Positions 55,309 to 64,000 of a DNA stretch of 64,000 bases are shown here, piece by piece; positions within the stretch are counted from its first letter, which is position 1, and every line of letters starts with the position of its first letter. Both the position numbers and the translations under genes were made by a program. This DNA comes from Bacillota bacterium (GTDB taxonomy: Bacteria; Bacillota; Proteinivoracia; UBA4975; VEMY01): positions 1 through 64,000 of the forward strand of contig VEMY01000038.1 in the NCBI GenBank assembly GCA_009711825.1, read 5' to 3'. The notes under the pieces are model-generated. The model was not told the DNA's origin and did not search any database. It saw nothing but the letters and a program-made list of their open reading frames with translations.

Positions 55309-55341
55309 AACGGACGCACCCGATTGCAAGGTGCGTCCGTT
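55309..55341 (-). terminator. Hairpin after copA
   Basis: CGGACGCACC and GGTGCGTCCG form a 10-bp stem with an 9-nt loop. On the minus strand only TTTGTTG follows, so its strength is uncertain. Confidence 0.55.
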
Positions 55342-55415
55342 GACGCAATGTCCAATCTTGTCGATTTTGGCGCATCCAACCTCCGTCCCCGGGTGCGCGT
55401 CCCCGGTGCGCCAGG

Positions 55416-58088
<2,673 letters not shown>

Positions 58089-58103
58089 GTTCCTCCTCCT
58101 CTC

Positions 58104-58120
58104 ATACCGCTGGGGGGTAT
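58104..58120 (-). promoter_or_regulatory. CsoR-like operator before copA
   Basis: ATACCCCCCAGCGGTAT (minus strand) fits the CsoR-type consensus TACCCC-N-GGGGTA with one change. It lies between promoter and start codon. Confidence 0.6.
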
Positions 58121-58137
58121 GTATATATGCTAACCAA

Positions 58138-58167
58138 TTTATAGGTCCCTTGTCAATACCTAGTCAA
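58138..58167 (-). promoter_or_regulatory. copA promoter
   Basis: Minus strand: TTGACT (58167-58162), 18-bp spacer, TATAAA (58143-58138), just upstream of the CsoR-like site. Confidence 0.6.
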
Positions 58168-58196
58168 TTGCTCAAATTTGCTTACCGTTATATAAT
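58168..58196 (+). promoter_or_regulatory. Promoter of the NusG-II domain gene
   Basis: TTGCTC (58168-58173), 17-bp spacer, TATAAT (58191-58196). Its -35 abuts that of the divergent copA promoter. Confidence 0.65.
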
Positions 58197-58235
58197 ATAC
58201 TCATGACTACATTACCCGAAATGAGGCGATTTCAT

Positions 58236-58601
58236 ATGCGGCGTGGCGACATAATTATGATTCTGGCAGTTTTGGCAGTAGCCGTTACCTGGCTAGTCTG
58301 GCCCAAGTCCTTGGAACCGGCGGCGATGGCCGCAGTGCTTGTGGACAATGAAGAAGTTGCGACAATCGATTTGTCCAAGGACGGCCTGTATCCAGTGCAA
58401 GGCAGCCCCGGCGCCGGCATTCTTGAGGTTAAGGACGGTCGCATCCGCATGCAGCCGATGGAGCGGGACATCTGCCCGGCCGGGATTTGCTGCCGGGTCA
58501 CCGGCTGGATCGAGTCGGCGACCCAATCAATTATCTGCCTGCCCAACAGGATTGTCGTCAGCTTAGGGCAATATGATGATTTGGACTTTATTACCAGCTG
58601 A
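58236..58601 (+). CDS. NusG domain II-containing exported protein
   Basis: The ~121-residue protein has an N-terminal membrane helix (IIMILAVLAVAVTWLVWP) and a small beta domain with AAVLVDNEEVATIDLSKDGLY, EVKDGRIRM, and DICPAGICCRVTGWI and ICLPNRIVV. That is the NusG-II (KOW-less, DUF1312-like) pattern found in clostridial genes beside redox proteins. ATG 58236 is preferred because ATG 58203 would be almost at the transcription start. It diverges from copA, sharing the promoter region. Function is unknown. Confidence 0.75.
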   Translation: MRRGDIIMILAVLAVAVTWLVWPKSLEPAAMAAVLVDNEEVATIDLSKDGLYPVQGSPGAGILEVKDGRIRMQPMERDICPAGICCRVTGWIESATQSIICLPNRIVVSLGQYDDLDFITS

Positions 58602-58621
58602 CTTACCTGTGATTGAACGAT

Positions 58622-58673
58622 ACTCCCTTTTTGGCTGCAGATTTTTTAAGTCTGTTGCAAGGGAGTTTTTTAT
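58622..58673 (+). terminator. Terminator after the NusG-II gene
   Basis: ACTCCCTT pairs with AAGGGAGT, followed by six Ts. Confidence 0.75.
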
Positions 58674-58741
58674 TTGACCACTTCTCATATGCACATTTCG
58701 CCTAATGGTATTTCAATAACTCAACCAAACCAATTAAACAA

Positions 58742-58760
58742 CCCCGCAGAATGTGCGGGG
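58742..58760 (-). terminator. Terminator after the UPF0182 gene
   Basis: CCCCGCAGAATGTGCGGGG forms a tight hairpin downstream of the stop, with TTGTTT following on the minus strand. Confidence 0.75.
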
Positions 58761-58768
58761 CTGTAGAT

Positions 58769-61489
58769 TTATTCATCTGCAGATAGCAGGTCTTCCAGCT
58801 GAGCCAGTAGACTGCCCAGTTCTTCAACTTTGTCACCATAATCAGCCCAGCGGCCGTCCCGGGCAGCAGCTTCCATGTCATCGTAGGCAGTGTTGATTTG
58901 CTCCAGCAGTTCTTGAACTGTGCCGGGAATCACTGGCTGCCCCGGATCCACAGGTGCGCCCGGATCGCCGGGTTCACCAGGTTCACCTGGCTCGGACGGC
59001 TCGGGATCGTCTTCAAGGATGCCGAATATCGCATCGAGGGCCTGGTCAAGAGTGCTTTCCATGGCCAACTCACCCTGGTAATAGACGATTACCTGACGCA
59101 TTTCCGGCACGCTCCGGTTCTCAGACTGCAAATACAGGGGTTCAACATAGAGGACAGAACCATTCAGGGGGATAACCAGCAAATTACCCCGGTTGACAGT
59201 GGATCCGCCCTGGCTCCAGAGGGTCAACTGGCTGGAAATATCGGGGTGCTGATCAATTGCCGCCTCCACCTGGCTGGGGCCCTCCACATGCTCGCCCCGG
59301 GGGAAGCTGTAGAGTACCAGCTCGCCATAGTGCTCACCGTCATTGCGGGCAGCAAGCCAGGCAGTCATATTGTTCCGATTTTGAGGAGTGAAGGGAAGCA
59401 TCAGAACATACTCAGCTTCTTCGCCCTCCGGCAACTGCATCGTCACATAATAGGGCTCCACTTCTGTCTCCCGGCCGGCATACTGTTCCACGGGAATCTC
59501 CAGCACATCGCCGCCCTGATAGAGCATGTTGGGGCTGTTGACATGATACTTTCTCAGGATATCCGCTTGGATATTGAAATAATCCACCGGGTAGCGAACA
59601 TGCTCTTCCAGGTAGGCAGGAAATTCTGAGCGTTCCTGGATCAAGCCGGGAAACACGCCTTGCCAGGCGTCAATTATCGGGTCATCTTCGGCGAACTTGT
59701 AGACATCCACCGTGCCGTTATAGGCATCGACAACAACCTTCACCGAGTTGCGGATGTAGTTGTATCGGCCTCGGGGTTGGGAATAGGGATAATTATCCGC
59801 TGTGGTATAGCCGTCAATTATCCAGAACACACGGCCATCGGCCACAACCGGGTATGGGTCGCTGTCGGTGTGGATAAAGGGCGCTACTTTGTTCACGCGC
59901 TCCACCACATTGCGATGGAACAAAATCCTGCTCTCGGGAGTAATTTCATCGGAAAGCAGCAATATCGGTTTTTGGTATTTGAGGGCAAAGAGCAGGCGGC
60001 GCATCGGATTCAGTTCCACACCGTCTGTGCCCTGATAATCGACCTGGGTATTGTCATCGCCATCGGGATAGCCATATTCCTGGCCCCGGGAGTTGACGAC
60101 TACAAACTGGTTAGTCATTTCACCAAAATAAATTTCCGGACGATCCAGTGGCAGGTCAATCGTGCTTTCCACAGGAATGTTGCGGTAGAAATAGGTTGGG
60201 TGGCCAGTAGAAGTAACTGCGTTCACCGGCGACATCACCACACCATAACCATGGGTGTAGCGAAAATGCTCGTTGATTGGGGTGCGCTGGGGCAGGGCAT
60301 TTATGTCCAGCTCCCGCACCGCCAGCATTACCTGACGGTATTCATCGTCCAAGCGATAGCGATCGATATCAATGTCGTTGAAGGTATAATACAGACGCAA
60401 AGATTGATTTTGCAGATAATGTTGTTTCAAAGGCCGGTAGTCAAGAATCCGGATATTCTCCAAAGTGGTATCTTTTCCAGCCAGGGCCTCGCGGGTGATT
60501 TCTTCCTGTCTGTCCAACGGGAATGTGCGGCGGTCGATTGCGTCCAACCCGTAGGCCTGACGAGTGGCCAGGAGATGGTGTTCCAAATAAGGCAGTTCCC
60601 GGGCCTGTTCGTTGGGATTGACGATAAATGACTGATAGACAGCGCCAGCGATGCCGGTTACAGCCAGCATCAGCACCAGGGCCACAGGCACCGCATAGAC
60701 AATTACTGAACGCCTGAGGCCAACATTCACCAAAACCAGAGCGCCTAGAACCACCGCCACCACCTGTTGAACACGGATCAGTGGCAAGCGCACATTCACA
60801 TCGGTATAACCGGCGCCAAACAGGGCAGTCGAATCAGAGGTGAGTAAGTCGGCCATCGCCAGAAATCTGCTGGCGGCGAACCAAAGCAAGAACAAAGCCA
60901 AGAGCACCGAGAGATGGGTGCGGGCTTTTCCGTCAAATTGAAGCCGGTTGTTGACAATAGCGATATTGCCACCAGCAAAATAAGCAAGTGCCACCGGTAT
61001 CACGGCAAAAAACAGCAAACTGATAAAGGCGCCGCTCAATAATTGAAGCAACGGGTACTGGAACAGATAAAAGGCGGTGTCCCAACCAAGAATTGGGTCA
61101 ACTTCGCCAGTGGGGACTGAGTTAAGGAACAACAGAACCCGGTCCCAGAGCGCCGGAAGCACCAGGGCCCAGAAGGCGGACACGGCCAGGGCAACATAGA
61201 CTGCATGCTTCTTCTTCAGACCTGGGGCGCTGTCGCTACTGGCATCAATTACCCGCAAGCGACGCAAGCTCAAGCTCTTGGTCAAAGGCAAGAAGTTGGC
61301 CAGCAGGAAACCGAAGGCAAAGACAAACAACACAGCCTTGATCGCCAAATTGGCGACAAACGGTTTTAAAAACACCTCGGTAATCCCCATGCTGCTATAC
61401 CAGAGATACTCGGTATAATAACTGGTCCCCAGCATCAGCAGCAGAACAACAGCTACTAAAATCGCGGGAATCAAAATTGATTTCTTCAT
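58769..61489 (-). CDS. UPF0182-family large membrane protein
   Basis: The 906-residue protein has about seven hydrophobic segments in the first 290 residues, followed by a long extracellular domain with HGYGVVMSPVNAVTSTGHPTYFYRNIP and QPRGRYNYIRNSVKVVVDAYNGTVDVYKF, typical of UPF0182. A Gly/Pro-rich linker (SEPGEPGEPGDPGAPVDPG) near residue 845 precedes a short helical tail. Its function is unknown. ATG 61489 follows GGAGAG. Its terminator lies just after the stop. Confidence 0.9.
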   Translation of the reverse strand: MKKSILIPAILVAVVLLLMLGTSYYTEYLWYSSMGITEVFLKPFVANLAIKAVLFVFAFGFLLANFLPLTKSLSLRRLRVIDASSDSAPGLKKKHAVYVALAVSAFWALVLPALWDRVLLFLNSVPTGEVDPILGWDTAFYLFQYPLLQLLSGAFISLLFFAVIPVALAYFAGGNIAIVNNRLQFDGKARTHLSVLLALFLLWFAASRFLAMADLLTSDSTALFGAGYTDVNVRLPLIRVQQVVAVVLGALVLVNVGLRRSVIVYAVPVALVLMLAVTGIAGAVYQSFIVNPNEQARELPYLEHHLLATRQAYGLDAIDRRTFPLDRQEEITREALAGKDTTLENIRILDYRPLKQHYLQNQSLRLYYTFNDIDIDRYRLDDEYRQVMLAVRELDINALPQRTPINEHFRYTHGYGVVMSPVNAVTSTGHPTYFYRNIPVESTIDLPLDRPEIYFGEMTNQFVVVNSRGQEYGYPDGDDNTQVDYQGTDGVELNPMRRLLFALKYQKPILLLSDEITPESRILFHRNVVERVNKVAPFIHTDSDPYPVVADGRVFWIIDGYTTADNYPYSQPRGRYNYIRNSVKVVVDAYNGTVDVYKFAEDDPIIDAWQGVFPGLIQERSEFPAYLEEHVRYPVDYFNIQADILRKYHVNSPNMLYQGGDVLEIPVEQYAGRETEVEPYYVTMQLPEGEEAEYVLMLPFTPQNRNNMTAWLAARNDGEHYGELVLYSFPRGEHVEGPSQVEAAIDQHPDISSQLTLWSQGGSTVNRGNLLVIPLNGSVLYVEPLYLQSENRSVPEMRQVIVYYQGELAMESTLDQALDAIFGILEDDPEPSEPGEPGEPGDPGAPVDPGQPVIPGTVQELLEQINTAYDDMEAAARDGRWADYGDKVEELGSLLAQLEDLLSADE

Positions 61490-61570
61490 AGAACTCTCCT
61501 CTCAAAACCTTCTGGATTTAGCTTACCACAGATGACAATCGCATGACCATAGCTTGATTACAAAAACAAC

Positions 61571-62338
61571 CTATACCGGCAGCTGCCGTCGCTCCCGCCA
61601 GATATCCCAGCCCCAGACCAGGGCAAAACCAAGGGCAAAGAGCATAATAACAGGCAAGGTCACCGCCGTAGGTAGCAGTGTCCGGGCGCTGCCGACAATT
61701 AAGCCGGAAAACAGCCAGGCAATGGTTGTTTGGTAGCGTGAATAGAAGCGATCTACTGCAGTAGCCAGCATGAAGATGCCAGCCAAGCTACCAAACAGAA
61801 ACACAAGCAAAGGAATCAAACTGACCTCAGCCAGATAACGGAGCACATCATCATAGATGCCAAATAAAATCAGCACGGTGCTTCCAGGCACACCGGGAAT
61901 CAACATCGCCACGCTGGCCAGCGCTCCGCCAATTGCCAAGCGCACTAATCCGGGCTCAGGTCCTACTCTCACTCCCCCCAGGGGTTCACTGGCCAAAAGC
62001 AGGCCGGCACCAAAGCCAATCAAGGCAATCAGCAGCAACTTACCACTGACCTTGGGCCGGGGGCCAAGTACCGGTCGCACCGAAGCGAGCACGCCGCCCA
62101 TCAAAAATGCCACCGTCAAATCTCGATGAGTCTCAAATAAAGCCGTAAAGGCAAATCCGCTGGCAAACACCCCCAGGGCAGCGCCGGCGGCAAAGGGCAG
62201 GTAGGGTAGCAATTTTAATCGGGACAAGTCAGAAAGTAATTTTTCATACAAACCAAAAATCAAGAGCAACGTACCGCCGCTCATCCCAGGCAATACAATG
62301 ATAAATCCCAGTATCATTCCCTGTATAAGTAATTGCAT
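61571..62338 (-). CDS. DUF368-family membrane protein
   Basis: The 255-residue protein has about eight hydrophobic segments. The DUF368 motifs are FIIVLPGMSGGTLLLIFGLYEKL near the start and AMLIPGVPGSTVLILFGIYDDVL in the second half, an internal repeat. Related proteins transport undecaprenyl phosphate in Gram-positive bacteria (PopT), so polyprenyl-phosphate recycling is plausible. ATG 62338 is chosen because the family starts near this point; the frame extends 11 codons further without support. Confidence 0.85.
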   Translation of the reverse strand: MQLLIQGMILGFIIVLPGMSGGTLLLIFGLYEKLLSDLSRLKLLPYLPFAAGAALGVFASGFAFTALFETHRDLTVAFLMGGVLASVRPVLGPRPKVSGKLLLIALIGFGAGLLLASEPLGGVRVGPEPGLVRLAIGGALASVAMLIPGVPGSTVLILFGIYDDVLRYLAEVSLIPLLVFLFGSLAGIFMLATAVDRFYSRYQTTIAWLFSGLIVGSARTLLPTAVTLPVIMLFALGFALVWGWDIWRERRQLPV

Positions 62339-62444
62339 TATAGATCGTCCCTTCAGAACTCTTAACCGCATTATTGTCTCATATTTAGGCTTGAAATAAC
62401 AGTCCCGCCTGATTGCGCTTTAGTTACGGGCAGTTTTGGCGCTG

Positions 62445-62473
62445 TTGAAATGAGATTCAAATTACATTATAAT
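62445..62473 (+). promoter_or_regulatory. Promoter of the zinc-ribbon mini-gene
   Basis: TTGAAA (62445-62450), 17-bp spacer, TATAAT (62468-62473). Confidence 0.75.
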
Positions 62474-62521
62474 ATTGATATGTGTCTACTGGCATAATAC
62501 CGTATTTTAAGGAGTGGAAAT

Positions 62522-62680
62522 ATGTCTAAACAGCATCGTGGCAAAGGCCTCTGGGGCACAGTCGGCCGTGGAAAAGGCACCTGCCCCCTGTGTTCCCGCA
62601 CCAACACCAAACTGCTGTGGCAGCGGAAGGACGAGAACGACCAGGAAATTAACGTCTGCAAGCGTTGTCGCAACAAATAA
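62522..62680 (+). CDS. Zinc-ribbon mini-protein (52 aa)
   Basis: AAGGAG lies 8 nt before ATG 62522. The protein has a basic N-terminus (MSKQHRGKGLWG) and four Cys in two pairs, CPLC (21, 24) and CKRC (46, 49), spaced as in a zinc ribbon of ribosomal or nucleic-acid-binding type. I do not recognise the family. The strong promoter and terminator show it is a real, solitary gene. Confidence 0.8.
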   Translation: MSKQHRGKGLWGTVGRGKGTCPLCSRTNTKLLWQRKDENDQEINVCKRCRNK

Positions 62681-62682
62681 GC

Positions 62683-62715
62683 AAAAAAGCCAAACCTAAC
62701 GAGTTTGGCTTTTTT
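62683..62715. terminator. Bidirectional terminator between zinc-ribbon gene and feoB
   Basis: AAAAAAGCCAAAC and GTTTGGCTTTTTT form a stem flanked by runs that suit both strands. Confidence 0.9.
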
Positions 62716-62766
62716 ATTTGGCTCTTTCCAAAGCAATCAAAGACTGTGGGAATGATGAACCAGGTG

Positions 62767-64000
62767 CTACAAAATATATCCCACCAGGCGCACCAATTGG
62801 GTGAAGGCGATGCAGACCACAATCCCGGCGATGGTCGGTATCAAGAAGGAAAAGACAGTCCAACGCCAGCTATTAGTCTCTTTGCGGATGGTCAGTAAAG
62901 TAGTACCGCAGGGGAAGTGAAGCAAAGTCAATATCATTACATTGACAGCGGTCAGCCAGGTCCAACCATTTGCCGCCAGTAAATCCCTGAGGGCAGTCAG
63001 CGAATCAAATTCCAACATCGCACCAGTAGCCAAGTAACTCATAATTATAATTGGGATCACAATCTCATTGGCCGGCATTCCCAGGATGAAGGCCATGAGA
63101 ATAAAGCCATCCAGGCCCATTAAATCTGCCAATGGTGAAAGGAAATTTGCCCCATGATTTAAGATACTGACTCCGCCGACATCGATATTGGCCGCCACCC
63201 AAATTATGAGGCCGGCCGGAGCCGCGACCAGTATCGCCCTGCCCAGGACAAATATCGTGCGGTCAAAAATCGAGCGCACAATCACTTGCCCAATTTTTGG
63301 ACGTCGGTATGGAGGCAACTCCAGAGCAAAGGACGATGGGATACCCTTTAAAATTGTCAGCGAAAGAAGTTTCGAGACCAGGAGAGTGATGACAATCCCG
63401 AGAACAATTACCGCCACCACCGACAGCGTCGCCAAGTTGGTGGACCCGATGAAAATCAGGGCCATGGCAATCAGGATCGGGAACCGACCGTTGCAGGGCA
63501 CGAAGTTATTGGTAATGATTGCAATCAAGCGTTCCCGGGGCGAATCAATGATTCGGCAGCCAATTACGCCAGCAGCATTACAGCCAAAGCCCATGCACAT
63601 GGTCAGAGCCTGCTTACCATGGGCACCGGCCCGCTTGAAAAACCGGTCCATGTTAAACGCAACCCGCGGCAGATAACCCAAATCCTCCAACAAGGTAAAT
63701 AGCGGGAAAAATATTGCCATCGGTGGCAGCATGACCGCAACCACCCAGGCCAACGTCCGATAGACGCCCAAGACTAAGATGCTGTGGAGCCAATCCGGCG
63801 CCGAGAGGCTGACAAATAAATTGCTTAACTGCGCCTCAACCCAAAACAAACCATCAGCCAGCATTTCCGAGGGATATTCTGCCCCTTCTATGGTAATCCA
63901 GAAAACCAGGCCCAAAAGCAATAACATGCTGGGGAAACCGAAAATTCGCGAGGTGAGGATGCGGTCAATTTTGCGGTCCCGGTCGCTGCGTCCGTTCAGG
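62767..64000 (-). CDS. feoB: Ferrous iron transporter FeoB, C-terminal part (5' end outside window)
   Basis: The frame continues off the right edge, so only the membrane half (about 410 residues) is here. It has two Gate domains and the FeoB_C core: LLEDLGYLPRVAFNMDRFF, LTMCMGFGCNAAGVIGCRI with the conserved Cys, and ITNNFVPCNGRFPI. FeoB imports Fe2+ driven by an N-terminal G-protein domain, which would lie beyond 64000. FeoA is not visible. The gene ends in a bidirectional terminator shared with the mini-gene. Confidence 0.92.
   Translation of the reverse strand, partial: LNGRSDRDRKIDRILTSRIFGFPSMLLLLGLVFWITIEGAEYPSEMLADGLFWVEAQLSNLFVSLSAPDWLHSILVLGVYRTLAWVVAVMLPPMAIFFPLFTLLEDLGYLPRVAFNMDRFFKRAGAHGKQALTMCMGFGCNAAGVIGCRIIDSPRERLIAIITNNFVPCNGRFPILIAMALIFIGSTNLATLSVVAVIVLGIVITLLVSKLLSLTILKGIPSSFALELPPYRRPKIGQVIVRSIFDRTIFVLGRAILVAAPAGLIIWVAANIDVGGVSILNHGANFLSPLADLMGLDGFILMAFILGMPANEIVIPIIIMSYLATGAMLEFDSLTALRDLLAANGWTWLTAVNVMILTLLHFPCGTTLLTIRKETNSWRWTVFSFLIPTIAGIVVCIAFTQLVRLVGYIL

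Noticed and set aside
59660-60631. Open frame of 323 codons on the plus strand
   Set aside because: Antisense to the UPF0182 gene with no recognisable domain.

Overview
The window reads as chromosome of a Gram-positive, endospore-forming member of the Bacillota, probably an anaerobic Clostridia/Dethiobacteria-like lineage. The evidence is YtrH/YtrI and a YheC/YheD ATP-grasp protein (spore genes), a Bacillus-type pyruvate kinase with an extra C-terminal domain, GGAGG ribosome sites, TTG and GTG starts, PerR/Fur with an RCKP protein, 3-hydroxybutyryl-CoA dehydrogenase plus crotonase, an FMN-carrying lipoprotein and FeoB. No rRNA, tRNA or CRISPR array was seen. Species assignment is inference.

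Layout. 1-1.08 kb: the end of an IS21-type element sits in a C39 bacteriocin-exporter gene, followed by AT-rich debris. 1.08-4.3 kb: a second, short DnaE polymerase with a dead PHP site, behind a LexA-like box and coupled to a DUF6504-like gene. 4.4-10.9 kb: TVP38-type membrane protein, sucCD, MATE transporter, HAD phosphatase, M28 peptidase, FxsA. 11-25.3 kb: a housekeeping block with strong order similarity to Bacillus subtilis fxsA-pyk-pfkA-...-ytsJ-dnaE / ytrHI / ytoI; the accDA position holds PII-like/DUF1538 and crt/hbd genes. 25.4-32.8 kb: acyltransferase-like membrane protein, lipoprotein, threonine aldolase, PerR plus a 35-residue RCKP protein, two HAD enzymes, endonuclease IV, IMPACT protein, TrmL and family-4 uracil-DNA glycosylase.

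32.9-35.5 kb: ABC-2 exporter. 35.6-45 kb: an accessory region of lower GC with a MacB-like ABC system, secreted proteins of unknown function, a Nudix hydrolase, palindromic REP/MITE-like repeats, truncated duplicates of neighbouring genes, and a cassette made of a small Cys-rich LSm-like protein, a YheC/YheD ATP-grasp enzyme and an LSm-like/jelly-roll fusion. This cassette is the best candidate for an undescribed system.

45-64 kb: BtuFCD cobalamin uptake under a cobalamin riboswitch, head to head with MgtE under an M-box riboswitch; a glycerol operon (glpP, glpK, glpA-like, FAD oxidoreductase, DUF1667); CopA with three metal-binding domains and a CsoR-like operator, divergent from a NusG-II domain protein; UPF0182 and DUF368 membrane proteins; a 52-residue zinc-ribbon protein; and FeoB running off the right edge.

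Functional themes: central carbon metabolism and its coupling to replication genes, DNA repair (SOS polymerase, uracil-DNA glycosylase, endonuclease IV), metal and cofactor homeostasis (Mg, Cu, Fe, B12), and spore biology.
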